Below, piece by piece: positions 15,902 to 24,171 of a DNA stretch of 36,655 nucleotides (positions within the stretch are counted from its first letter, which is position 1; each line of letters begins with the position of its first letter). Source of the DNA: 43-108 sp001915545 (GTDB lineage Bacteria > Bacteroidota > Bacteroidia > Bacteroidales > Bacteroidaceae). Below the pieces are notes generated by a model, which made no database searches, was not told the DNA's origin, and worked only from the letters and a program-made list of their open reading frames with translations. The position numbers were made by a program, and so were the translations under genes. The stretch is from positions 1 to 36,655 of the forward strand of contig CABUGV010000035.1 in NCBI GenBank assembly GCA_902491215.1, given 5' to 3'.

Positions 15902-16674
15902 TGACATGCAACATGAAAATCCAATACGCATCTGATCTACATCTGGAATTTGGCGAAAATGGAAGCTACATCAAACATAATCCCCTGCCTGTTACAGGTG
16001 ACATACTTGTCCTGGCTGGAGATATCAGCTATCTCGGTGATGAGAATTACAGCAACCATCCGTTCTGGAAGTGGGCTTCGGAAAACTATAGGAAAGTGAT
16101 TGTTTGTATGGGAAACCATGAGTTCTACAAAAATTATGACATCGCCACTTTAGAAAACGGATACTGTCTGGAGATACGTCCGAACATCCACTGCTACTAT
16201 AACGGAATTGTAAAATTGGACGATACAGACGTCTTTATTTCCACATTATGGGGGCATATACCTTTAGAAGAAGCATACTTTACGGAAAATGTGATATTCG
16301 ATTTCAGAAGAATATTATATAATGGAGAGCTCCTGACTTTTGCCGAGTTCAACAAAGAATGTGAAAGATGTGTCGACTTTATCCGTAAAGCAGTTGCTGC
16401 CGGCAAGGCACGACATAAGATAGTTGTTACACACCATGTACCATCTTTCCGTATGCAGCACCCTAAATTTACAGGTAGCAAAGCAAATGGAGCATTTACC
16501 GTAGAATTGGAAAACTTCATAAAAGATAGCGATATAGAATACTGGATATACGGGCATTCACATTATAATGTTGATGTACAAATTGGGAACACAAAATGTG
16601 TAACCAATCAATTGGGATATGTATTCCACAACGAGCATATATCCTTTGATCCAGGAAAATTCATTGAAATATAA
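15901..16674 (+). CDS. Metallophosphoesterase (calcineurin-like)
   Basis: The 257-residue protein shows the five metallophosphoesterase blocks: SDLHLE (Asp12, His14), LAGDISYL (Asp41), GNHEFY (Asn72-His73), VTHHVPS, and YGHSHYN. All metal ligands are present, so it should be active as a phosphodiesterase or phosphatase. ATG 15901 overlaps the NTase stop. A second ATG four codons later (MKIQYASDLHLE) is equally good by family alignment. It is soluble, with no signal peptide. It ends just before a hairpin terminator. Such an enzyme is not part of the classical two-gene AbiE system, so here it may modify or reverse the NTase product; this is speculation. Confidence 0.85.
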   Translation: MTCNMKIQYASDLHLEFGENGSYIKHNPLPVTGDILVLAGDISYLGDENYSNHPFWKWASENYRKVIVCMGNHEFYKNYDIATLENGYCLEIRPNIHCYYNGIVKLDDTDVFISTLWGHIPLEEAYFTENVIFDFRRILYNGELLTFAEFNKECERCVDFIRKAVAAGKARHKIVVTHHVPSFRMQHPKFTGSKANGAFTVELENFIKDSDIEYWIYGHSHYNVDVQIGNTKCVTNQLGYVFHNEHISFDPGKFIEI

Positions 16675-16680
16675 TAATGC

Positions 16681-16715
16681 AAGGAGAGCAAATCCTTCAC
16701 GGACATGCTCTCCTT
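16681..16715 (+). terminator. Terminator of the AbiE-like operon
   Basis: AAGGAGAGCA (16681-16690) and TGCTCTCCTT (16706-16715) form a perfect 10-bp stem with a 15-nt loop, followed by ATTCTTTG. It begins 6 nt past the metallophosphoesterase stop and lies between convergent genes, so it may also serve the arabinofuranosidase. Confidence 0.7.
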
Positions 16716-16766
16716 ATTCTTTGTATATATTTGCGAACAATATATGCACGCAACAAATCAATGCCG

Positions 16767-18326
16767 TTATTTGAGTTCGAGGGCAACGATGCTCATAGGC
16801 GGCATCTTGACAGTGAGTTTGCCTTTTGAAATCTTTGCATCCTTGAATGTGGCAGGCTTTACAACATCTGGATTCTCGAATGTGTTCTTATCTGTGATTT
16901 TCTTGCATGTGAGAATCTGACCAGTGACAGTCTTTACGCCGAGTCCTGCAAGGTCGATTGTCACTTCGTTCTTGTTTTCAAGGTCGACGTTCGAAAGCGA
17001 GATGTGCACTGTACCGTCTGCAGCCTTTGATGCTGTTGCACCGAGCATAGGCAGTGTGCGTGTTTCGCCGTCGCGTCCCATGCGGGCTCTCACCTCACGA
17101 TTCTCGCACTGAACGTCGAGAGGAATGTATGTTGCATCCTGATGAACGTTGTACATCTTGAAGACATGATATGTAGGTGTGAGCACCATCTTGTCGTCCT
17201 TAGTGAGAATCATGCTCTGGAGTACATTGGCAATCTGTGCGATGTTGGCCATCTTCACACGGTCGGTGTACTTGTGGAACACGTTGAGCGAAAGTGCTGC
17301 TACGAAGGCATCGCGCATGGTGTTCTGCTGATAGAGGTGACCGCTGATTGTGCCAGGCTCTTCGTCCCACCATGTTCCCCACTCGTCAACCATGAGGGCT
17401 ACACGCTTCTTAGGGTCGTACTTGTCCATTATCTTTGAATGTTCGCGGATACAGTTCTCGATGTCGAGACATTTACCCATTGTCCAATAATAGTCCTCGA
17501 CTGAGAAATCTGTTGCAGAGCCCTTGCTTCCAGACCATCCGGCAACAGTGTAGTAATGGAGCGAAAGTCCGTTCATCTGGTTGCGTGCCTGCTTCATCAT
17601 AGTTTCCGTCCAGTGCAGGTCGTACTCGCCAGAACCGCTGGCAATCTTGAAGAGACGGTTGCCGTTGTAGTTGCGGCAGTATGTCTGATAGCGTCTGTAG
17701 AGGTCGGCATAGTACTCAGGACGCATGTTTCCACCGCATCCCCAGCTCTCGTTTCCGACACCGATATATTTCACCTTCCACGGCTTTTCGCGTCCGTTCT
17801 GCTTGCGCAGTTTGGCCATAGGTCCGTCTTCGGCAGTCATGTACTCAACCCACTGAGCAGCTTCCTGAACTGTTCCGCTACCGACATTCATGCTCACGTA
17901 AGGTTCGCATCCGAGCATTTCACAGAGATTGAGAAACTCGTGAGTACCGAAACTGTTGTCCTCGACAGTGCCTCCCCAGTTGCTGTTGACCATACGCGGA
18001 CGATTCTCTCTCGGTCCGATACCGTCCATCCAGTGGTATTCGTCGGCAAAACATCCGCCAGGCCAGCGGAGCACAGGCACCTTGAGGTCCTTGAGAGCCT
18101 GAAGGACATCGTTGCGGTAGCCGTCAGTGTTAGGCACAGACGACTGCGGTCCGACCCAGAGTCCGCCGTAGATGCAGGTGCCGAGGTGTTCGGCAAACTG
18201 TCCGTAGATTTCCTTGTTGATTTTTTCCTTGGCCTGGTCTGGGTGAAGAACGGCCGTTGATGTCTTCTGTGCCATAACCGGCATTGAAGCAAGCATGGCG
18301 ATTGTCAATAATCCTTCTTTTATCAT
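16767..18326 (-). CDS. Secreted GH51 alpha-L-arabinofuranosidase
   Basis: From ATG 18326 the protein has 519 residues. It begins with a signal peptide (MIKEGLLTIAMLASMPVMAQ) that points to export. GH51 landmarks are present: the N-terminal IYGQFAEHLG, RWPGGCFADEYHW, the acid/base Glu193 in GVGNESWG and the nucleophile Glu315 in MVDEWGTWWDE. The C-terminal beta domain is LSNVDLENKNEVTIDLAGLG and on. The enzyme releases terminal arabinose from arabinan or arabinoxylan. An alternative start at 18374, overlapping the SPFH stop (TAATG), would add 16 polar residues and weaken the signal peptide, so I prefer the inner start with its A-rich upstream sequence. No SusCD pair or other glycosidase lies nearby. 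Confidence 0.93.
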   Translation of the reverse strand: MIKEGLLTIAMLASMPVMAQKTSTAVLHPDQAKEKINKEIYGQFAEHLGTCIYGGLWVGPQSSVPNTDGYRNDVLQALKDLKVPVLRWPGGCFADEYHWMDGIGPRENRPRMVNSNWGGTVEDNSFGTHEFLNLCEMLGCEPYVSMNVGSGTVQEAAQWVEYMTAEDGPMAKLRKQNGREKPWKVKYIGVGNESWGCGGNMRPEYYADLYRRYQTYCRNYNGNRLFKIASGSGEYDLHWTETMMKQARNQMNGLSLHYYTVAGWSGSKGSATDFSVEDYYWTMGKCLDIENCIREHSKIMDKYDPKKRVALMVDEWGTWWDEEPGTISGHLYQQNTMRDAFVAALSLNVFHKYTDRVKMANIAQIANVLQSMILTKDDKMVLTPTYHVFKMYNVHQDATYIPLDVQCENREVRARMGRDGETRTLPMLGATASKAADGTVHISLSNVDLENKNEVTIDLAGLGVKTVTGQILTCKKITDKNTFENPDVVKPATFKDAKISKGKLTVKMPPMSIVALELK

Positions 18327-18373
18327 TTTTTCTTTATTGGGTTTGGTAGCGTTGTTCTTGGCATTGATTATCA

Positions 18374-19312
18374 TTACTGCTGTGCACCAGAATTGATGAC
18401 AGGTTGCGCCGGTTCATCGGCACAAAGCACTACGAGCAGATTGCTTACGACTGAAGCACGTTTGTCGTCGCTGAGCTTTACCACGTTTTCGTTCTCGAGC
18501 TTGTCGATAGCCATCTTGACCATCGAAACTGCACCATCAACAATTTTCTCGCGTGCGGAGAGTATGGCACTGGCCTGCTGGCGACGAAGCATGACGGCTG
18601 CTATCTCGGGCGCATAGGCAAGGTAGTTGATGCGTGCCTCGACAACTTCCATGCCGGCCATGTCGAGCCTTTCGTTGAGCTTGCGTTCGAGCTCTTCGTT
18701 GATTTCATTTCCACTGTTGCGCAGGGTGAGTTCCGAATTTCCGCCTTCGTTGTTGTCGTAGGCATAAAGTCCGGCAACCTGACGCAGGGCGGCATCGCTC
18801 TGCACACGTACGAAATCTTCAAAGGCCCTCATGCGAGAAGCAAGGGATGTTCCGGCCTCATTAGGCTTCGAAGCCATCGTCTGTGAATCTATTTCGAAAA
18901 GTGCACAGTAGGTGTCTTTCAGTTTCCATACAAGCACAAGACCTATGAGAATAGGATTTCCCTCCTTATCGTTCACTTTTATGGGGTCGACATTGAGGTT
19001 GCGCGCACGCAGAGAAATCTTCTTGGCTTCCATAAAAGGGTTGACCCAGAAGAGGCCGGTACGCTTGAACGTGCCCTTGTAGGTTCCGAAGAAAACCATG
19101 GCACGCGCTTCGTTAGGCTCGAGCTGCATCATGCCTCCCCAGATGACGAAAGAAGCCAGCAGTCCTACACCACCTGCCACGTATGCCCAAAAGGATAGAT
19201 AGTCTGAAAGAAAAAAGCAGAATATGGACAATGCCATCAGCGCCAGATTCAAGAATAGTGCAATGAAACCGTTGGCTGTGAATCCAACGTACTCGAATTC
19301 CTTTTTCTCCAT
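18374..19312 (-). CDS. SPFH/Band 7 domain membrane protein
   Basis: The 312-residue protein has two N-terminal transmembrane helices (about 13-35 and 40-60). A Band 7/SPFH domain follows (about 62-235): LEPNEARAMVFFGTYKGTFK, then KISLRARNLNVDPIKVNDKEGNPI and VVEARINYLAYAPEIAAVML. A helical tail (about 235-300) follows, as in stomatin- and HflK-like proteins. Such proteins form large membrane rings that organise proteases or lipids. Its stop overlaps a potential ATG of the arabinofuranosidase frame, giving a tight gene pair. There is no NfeD-like partner next to it. The gene is preceded by a -7 element at 19360-19353. Confidence 0.88.
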   Translation of the reverse strand: MEKKEFEYVGFTANGFIALFLNLALMALSIFCFFLSDYLSFWAYVAGGVGLLASFVIWGGMMQLEPNEARAMVFFGTYKGTFKRTGLFWVNPFMEAKKISLRARNLNVDPIKVNDKEGNPILIGLVLVWKLKDTYCALFEIDSQTMASKPNEAGTSLASRMRAFEDFVRVQSDAALRQVAGLYAYDNNEGGNSELTLRNSGNEINEELERKLNERLDMAGMEVVEARINYLAYAPEIAAVMLRRQQASAILSAREKIVDGAVSMVKMAIDKLENENVVKLSDDKRASVVSNLLVVLCADEPAQPVINSGAQQ

Positions 19313-19352
19313 GATTAAACAGGTTTATTTTAAGTTATACAAAGATGATGCA

Positions 19353-19360
19353 CAAAGATA
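19353..19360 (-). promoter_or_regulatory. -7 element before the SPFH gene
   Basis: TATCTTTG on the minus strand matches TAnnTTTG, about 40 nt before the SPFH start codon. I see no -33 box at the right spacing. A second match on the plus strand lies at 19508-19515, so the 315-nt gap 19313-19627 is probably a divergent promoter region and holds no gene I accept. Confidence 0.4.
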
Positions 19361-19507
19361 TTGATTTTTCCCATCATCACGCACTTATATGCATTCTTTC
19401 GGCAAAAAAAGCTAATAAAATATAACGCTTGACGGCTTATGTCACTAAATGCCCGACTCTTGCAAAAACAATGCCACGCAAACACACCGGCCAAACGAAA
19501 AATGACA

Positions 19508-19515
19508 TATCTTTG
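19508..19515 (+). promoter_or_regulatory. -7 element before mltG
   Basis: TATCTTTG matches TAnnTTTG and lies about 110 nt before the MltG start codon. No -33 element is visible at 19-21 nt, so support is moderate at best. Confidence 0.35.
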
Positions 19516-19627
19516 CGACTGCAATGACGGCAAGGCTCACACAACAAGAGCCGTAGGCTTAAAAGCTGGCATCGATTGTTTTGCTTTATTGAAATATATT
19601 CCCGAAGCATATAAAATTATCTGAAAT

Positions 19628-20659
19628 ATGGCTATGACAAAAAAACAGAAGAACATAACCACAATATGCGCTGTTGCTGTAGTTGTGATTATCGCCTTAT
19701 TCATGTACCATTCGCTCTTCGGACATCAGTTCGACATCGAGGAAAAAGCGTACATCTACATCGATGACGACGACAACATCGATTCGCTCAGAACGAAAAT
19801 CTCGGAAGCGGGCAAGCCGTCAAATCTTGTGGGCTTCAATCTCTTGGCATCAATCTACAACATTGACAAGAAAATCAAGCCGGGAAGATATTCCATCGAG
19901 CCTGGCAACAATGCCGTGGATATGGTAAGAAAAATCAGAAACCACTCGCAGGACCCTGTGAATCTGGTGATACCAAGCGTAAGAACCGTTGATGACCTGG
20001 CAGGACGACTGTCAAGATACCTACTGCTGGATTCCGCAAAAATTTCTGATGCTCTCCATGATGAGGATGTGTGCGAAAAATACGGCTACGACACGCAGAA
20101 CATTTCATGCATGTTCATACCTAACACTTACCAGGTGTACTGGAACATATCGATGGACAACCTGCTGGACAGAATGAAAAAAGAGAGCGAGAGTTTCTGG
20201 AATGAGGAAAGAAGGGAAAAAGCCAAGAATACAGGACTGTCGCAGAACGAGGTTATTACACTGGCAAGCATCGTGGACGAGGAAACAGCAAACAACGGCG
20301 AGAAAAGCCGTATCGCCGGTCTGTACATGAACAGACTGAAGGCTGGAATGCCTCTGCAGTCTGACCCTACAGTGAAATTCGCCTTGGGAGATTTCTCACT
20401 GAGAAGAATTATGCACGGACATCTGAACACAGACTCACCATACAACACATATAAGAATGCAGGACTCCCGCCAGGACCAATCCGCATTCCTTCAATAGCG
20501 GGCATAGATGCCGTGCTCAACTATGAGCACCACAACTTCATGTATATGTGTGCAAAGGAGGATTTCTCAGGTACTCATAATTTTGCCGTTACTTACGACC
20601 AGCATCTCAGCTTTGCAAAGAAATATACTGATGCCCTCAACGCAAGAGGCATAAAATGA
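19628..20659 (+). CDS. mltG: Endolytic transglycosylase MltG
   Basis: The 343-residue protein has one N-terminal membrane helix (about 9-28) and a periplasmic YceG/MltG domain. A LysM-like lobe (about 40-110) includes KIKPGRYSIEPGNN. The catalytic lobe includes MFIPNTYQVYW, LASIVDEET at 212-220 (the conserved acidic cluster with the catalytic Glu), MNRLKAGMPLQSDPTVKFAL and NTYKNAGLPPGPI. It cuts nascent peptidoglycan strands and sets glycan length. Size and motifs are normal for the family. ATGs at codons 1 and 3 both serve; I keep the first. It stands alone, followed by a strong terminator. Confidence 0.94.
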   Translation: MAMTKKQKNITTICAVAVVVIIALFMYHSLFGHQFDIEEKAYIYIDDDDNIDSLRTKISEAGKPSNLVGFNLLASIYNIDKKIKPGRYSIEPGNNAVDMVRKIRNHSQDPVNLVIPSVRTVDDLAGRLSRYLLLDSAKISDALHDEDVCEKYGYDTQNISCMFIPNTYQVYWNISMDNLLDRMKKESESFWNEERREKAKNTGLSQNEVITLASIVDEETANNGEKSRIAGLYMNRLKAGMPLQSDPTVKFALGDFSLRRIMHGHLNTDSPYNTYKNAGLPPGPIRIPSIAGIDAVLNYEHHNFMYMCAKEDFSGTHNFAVTYDQHLSFAKKYTDALNARGIK

Positions 20660-20700
20660 CAAAATGAAAGCTGGCACGTAGGCAAACTTCAACAAAATAG

Positions 20701-20751
20701 AATCCGGCAGGAAGGCATGCTCGAAAGACATGTTTCCTGCCGGATTTTTTG
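20701..20751 (+). terminator. Terminator of mltG
   Basis: AATCCGGCAGGAA (20701-20713) pairs perfectly with TTCCTGCCGGATT (20734-20746), with an inner CATG/CATG pairing, and is followed by TTTTG. It starts about 40 nt after the mltG stop. Confidence 0.85.
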
Positions 20752-20795
20752 TTGTGTATTCTATATCGCATCTAAATGCGTATAGCCGTTACATA

Positions 20796-21398
20796 TTATT
20801 CATCAAAGTGGAGCGTTTCAACTTTCTCCAACCTGGCCCTCAACTTGGGCATAAGTCCACTTCTGATACGCAAGGTCATGACACAATCAGTGTCGTAGCC
20901 CTGCGAAACAATCTGAGGATTTTCTTCTTTCACAATACGCATGACATCGTTCATGAAAGGATATTCAAAGAAGAATGTCACATCTTCGTCAACGGTCTTC
21001 TCGATAACCGTAGCTGCTGATATGGCTTCGGCAGCAGCAAGGCGATAGGCTACAATAAGTCCGCTGGTTCCTAGCTTTATTCCACCGAAATATCTCACTA
21101 CGATTACCAGTATATCTGTCAGCTCGTTGGAATTGATTTGTCCGAGAATAGGTTTTCCGGCAGTTCCAGACGGTTCACCGTTGTCGTTTGCACGAAAATC
21201 CAGTCGCTTCGGACCAAGCATATATGCATAGCACACGTGGCGGGCATCGTAGAACTTCTTCTGATACTCGGCAACGTAGGCTTTCACTTCATCTACATTT
21301 CTGACTGGAATTGCAAAAGAAAGAAACTTGCTTCGCTTCTCAGTATACAACCCTTCCGATATTCCTTCAATTGTCTTATATGAATCTGTACTCTCCAT
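20796..21398 (-). CDS. YigZ/IMPACT family protein
   Basis: The 200-residue protein carries the UPF0029/IMPACT N-terminal domain. SKFLSFAIPVRN and DARHVCYAYMLG lead to the signature NDNGEPSGTAGKPIL at 71-85, then DILVIVVRYFGGIKLGTSGLIVAYR. A smaller C-terminal domain ends in LRARLEKVETLHFDE. Members are linked to translation or amino-acid stress in eukaryotes; the bacterial role is unclear. The length is normal. A -7 element lies directly before the start codon. Confidence 0.92.
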   Translation of the reverse strand: MESTDSYKTIEGISEGLYTEKRSKFLSFAIPVRNVDEVKAYVAEYQKKFYDARHVCYAYMLGPKRLDFRANDNGEPSGTAGKPILGQINSNELTDILVIVVRYFGGIKLGTSGLIVAYRLAAAEAISAATVIEKTVDEDVTFFFEYPFMNDVMRIVKEENPQIVSQGYDTDCVMTLRIRSGLMPKLRARLEKVETLHFDE

Positions 21399-21406
21399 AA
21401 CAGATG

Positions 21407-21414
21407 CAAAGATA
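21407..21414 (-). promoter_or_regulatory. -7 element before the YigZ-like gene
   Basis: TATCTTTG on the minus strand ends 8 nt before the start codon, which implies a very short leader if used. No good -33 box is seen. Confidence 0.35.
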
Positions 21415-21567
21415 CTGATATTAAGACAGAATTCTTTTCATACGAGGCAACAATATTGATGATACATGGCTTATTGTTTGGATAAATCGGTCCGGACTTG
21501 CGAGCTTTCATGCAAACGCACGAATCGAAAAGGAGACAAATGATTATGAATTACGGAATGAAGAATA

Positions 21568-21639
21568 TAAAAAATGCCGATACAAACATTATAACTGTTC
21601 AAAATACATCTAAATATGAACTATAATGCTTGTATCGGC
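21568..21639 (-). terminator. Long terminator hairpin of the DUF1015 gene
   Basis: GCCGATACAA (21576-21585) pairs with TTGTATCGGC (21630-21639). After one mismatch, CATTATA/TATAATG continues the stem, and an inner GTTCA/TGAAC pairs near the loop. On the minus strand it is followed by ATTTTTTATATTC. The rest of the 315-nt gap 21399-21713 holds nothing else I can identify. Confidence 0.75.
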
Positions 21640-21713
21640 TATCAATAAACATCAGAGAACATGTGTTTGGAAAACAGAAGTTCCAAACTGCAAGTTCTCC
21701 GATTGCAGATAGG

Positions 21714-22961
21714 TCAAGAAAGTTTATGGATGACCAGGCCCGAACGAAGTTTCGGCTCAAACCATGTTGCCTTTGGAGGCATGATGGCACCGCTGTCGGC
21801 AATGTCCATTATCTGTTTCATCGTAACAGGATAAAGGGCAAGCGCCATCTTCATCTCTCCGCTGTCGACGCGACGCTTCAGCTCTTCCAGTCCTCGCAGA
21901 CCTCCGACAAAGTCTATACGCTTGTCGCTTCGCAGATCCTTTATGCCCAGAATCTCATCCAATATATATTTTGAGGATATTGACACGTCGAGCACGTCTA
22001 TAGGGTCGGAACTGTCGTATGTTCCGTCCTTGGCTATGAGACTGTACCACACTCCGCTGAGATAAAGAGAGAATTCGTGCATCTGGCGCGGAGCATACTG
22101 GAGACGCCCTTTCGGAACAACAGTGAAATGAGCTTTCAACTTTTCCAGGAACTCATCGTCGGTCAGTCCGTTGAGGTCCTTAAGCACTCTGTTATAGTCA
22201 AGTATGGTCAACTGGCTTGCTGGAAAACATACGGCCATGAAGTAATTATACTCTTCGTCTCCGCGATGTGCAGGGTTCTGCTGGGCTTTCTCTGCACCAA
22301 CGAGTGCCGCTGCGGCTGAACGATGATGTCCGTCTGCAATATACAAGGCCGGCATCTTGGCAAACTCTTCGGTTATGGTCTTTATGTCATCTGCACTTTC
22401 GACAATCCAGAACCTGTGGCGGAAACCATCGATTGGTGCTATGAAGTCGTAGACAGGCTTTGCGGAAGTACATCTTGCGATGAGCGCATCGAGCACACTG
22501 TCATCAGGATATGCAAAGAACACAGGCTCCATATTGGCATTGCATACGCGCACGTGCTTCATTCTGTCTTCTTCCTTATCGCGTCTGGTAAGCTCATGCT
22601 TCTTGATGACTCCAGTGAGATAATCATTGACATACGCGCCGACAACAATACCATACTGCGTTTTGCCGTTCATCGTCTGCGCATAGATATAATAGTGCTC
22701 ATCCTTGTCCTGAACAAGCCATCCGTTGCGCTGAAACTTCTCAAAGTTCTCGGCAGCCTTCTGATAAACCCGCGGATCGTATTCGCTCGTACCCTCCGGG
22801 AAATCTATCTCAGGCTTGATTATATGATAAAGCGATTTCTCGTTTCCCGCAGCCTCAGCCCTGGCTTCGTCGGAATTGAGCACATCGTACGGACGGCTCT
22901 CCACCTCCTCAACCAGTTCTGCAGGCGGTCTGATACCTCTGAAAGGTTTTACAATTGCCAT
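21714..22961 (-). CDS. DUF1015 family protein
   Basis: The 415-residue protein begins MAIVKPFRGIRPPAELVEEVESRPYD, the standard opening of DUF1015, and contains PALYIADGHHRSAAAAL near 200-216 and EYNYFMAVCFPASQLTILDYNR. The HHR loop resembles the ParB/sulfiredoxin-like nucleotide pocket, but the function is unknown. It follows serA on the same strand with a gap of 69 nt. In Bacteroidales and other phyla this gene is commonly found beside serC and serA, which suggests a link to serine or phosphate metabolism. Confidence 0.9.
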   Translation of the reverse strand: MAIVKPFRGIRPPAELVEEVESRPYDVLNSDEARAEAAGNEKSLYHIIKPEIDFPEGTSEYDPRVYQKAAENFEKFQRNGWLVQDKDEHYYIYAQTMNGKTQYGIVVGAYVNDYLTGVIKKHELTRRDKEEDRMKHVRVCNANMEPVFFAYPDDSVLDALIARCTSAKPVYDFIAPIDGFRHRFWIVESADDIKTITEEFAKMPALYIADGHHRSAAAALVGAEKAQQNPAHRGDEEYNYFMAVCFPASQLTILDYNRVLKDLNGLTDDEFLEKLKAHFTVVPKGRLQYAPRQMHEFSLYLSGVWYSLIAKDGTYDSSDPIDVLDVSISSKYILDEILGIKDLRSDKRIDFVGGLRGLEELKRRVDSGEMKMALALYPVTMKQIMDIADSGAIMPPKATWFEPKLRSGLVIHKLS

Positions 22962-23030
22962 ACTCGAAATATATATTTACACAGGATATCTTTTAGACAC
23001 CTGCCTATAATAATTTATTAACCTGAAATT

Positions 23031-23948
23031 TTATTTGTTTACCTGGAATTTTGTGCATCCGTCCTTGAAGAAGCCTACAATCTGTTTTGCAGCAGCAATA
23101 CCGGCATTGATATTGGCCTCAGCTGTCTGAGCTCCCATCTTCTTTGGTGTAGAGAAATAGCGTCCTTCGAACTTCTTGAAAGTCTCGTCGGCATCAGGCA
23201 TGATATCTGTGATATACTTAAGGTCAGTTCTTTCAGACATGAGTTCAATGAGCTCTTCTTCGTTGATGACCTCCTTGCGAGCAGTATTTATGATTATGGC
23301 ATTCTTCTTCATCTTAGAAGCGAGCTCCTTGTTGATGCTCTTCTTGGTTTCAGGTGTTGCTGGTATATGGAGAGAAACTATGTCGCATGTGCTGAACAGT
23401 TCTTCTTGATTGCCTACAGCCTTCACGCCGGTAGCCTCGATTACCTCTGAAGGGCAGAAAGCATCGTATGCATAGACATCCATGCCGAATCCCTTGGCAA
23501 TACGTGCAACATTGCGGCCGACATTACCGAAAGCAAGAATACCGAGTTTCTTTCCCATAAGCTCTGTTCCGGCCTTTCCGTTGTAGAAATTGCGCACTGT
23601 GAATACAAGCAGACCGAAAACAAGTTCTGCAACAGCGTTGGCATTCTGACCTGGTGTATTCATAACGACGACTCCGTGTGCTGTAGCAGCATCGAGATCA
23701 ACATTATCATATCCTGCACCGGCACGGACAACAATCTTCAGATTCTTTGCAGCATCGAACACTTCATTATCAATCTTGTCGCTTCGGATAATTATAGCAT
23801 CAGCATCAGCCACAGCGTCAAGAAGCTGTGCCTTCTCTGTATATTTCTCCAACAAAGCCAATTCATATCCTGCGCTTTCAACTTCTTTACGTATTCCTTC
23901 TACAGCTACGGGGGCAAAAGGTTTCTCTGTTGCAATAAGTATTTTCAT
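23031..23948 (-). CDS. serA: D-3-phosphoglycerate dehydrogenase, short form
   Basis: The 305-residue protein is a D-2-hydroxyacid dehydrogenase without an ACT domain. The NAD-binding part shows LGILAFGNVGRNVAR (135-149) and Asp162 at the end of the second strand. The catalytic region has NTARKEVINEEEL with Arg224, and DIMPDADETF with Glu255. Where most relatives have TPH-x-G-A the sequence reads TPKKMGAQT, so Lys270 stands in the place of the catalytic His. I recall the same wording in other Bacteroidales SerA proteins, so this is likely a clade feature and not damage. It makes 3-phosphohydroxypyruvate in serine synthesis, next to serC. Confidence 0.9.
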   Translation of the reverse strand: MKILIATEKPFAPVAVEGIRKEVESAGYELALLEKYTEKAQLLDAVADADAIIIRSDKIDNEVFDAAKNLKIVVRAGAGYDNVDLDAATAHGVVVMNTPGQNANAVAELVFGLLVFTVRNFYNGKAGTELMGKKLGILAFGNVGRNVARIAKGFGMDVYAYDAFCPSEVIEATGVKAVGNQEELFSTCDIVSLHIPATPETKKSINKELASKMKKNAIIINTARKEVINEEELIELMSERTDLKYITDIMPDADETFKKFEGRYFSTPKKMGAQTAEANINAGIAAAKQIVGFFKDGCTKFQVNK

Positions 23949-24090
23949 AACATCGTCGATTTTACGTGGCGTATCCGGTATGCTGTCTATGCGTATTTAC
24001 ATACAGTCATCACAGCCGGACAAGTCCTAAATGGGAATGAACGCCACAAGGTTATTTTAATATTTGAATAAACTGAGGGCAAATGGCCCT

Positions 24091-24150
24091 AAAAGAAGAA
24101 AGTGTCCGGCAACCAGCACAAGCATTGTCATTCAGTTACCGAACACTTTC
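24091..24150 (-). terminator. Hairpin between serC and serA
   Basis: GAAAGTGTCCGG-C-AAC (24098-24113) pairs with GTTACCGAACACTTTC (24135-24150) with one or two mismatches. On the minus strand it is followed by TTCTTCTTTTAGGG. It begins 21 nt after the serC stop and lies before serA, so it may end most serC transcripts or act as an attenuator. A second short stem (AGGGC/GCCCT) lies just downstream at about 24076-24090. Confidence 0.6.
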
Positions 24151-24171
24151 AGTTATTGTTGTATACGTGAA

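Noticed and set aside
19439..19624. 61-codon frame upstream of mltG
   Set aside because: It contains the likely mltG promoter, is basic and Cys-rich and has no recognisable domain.
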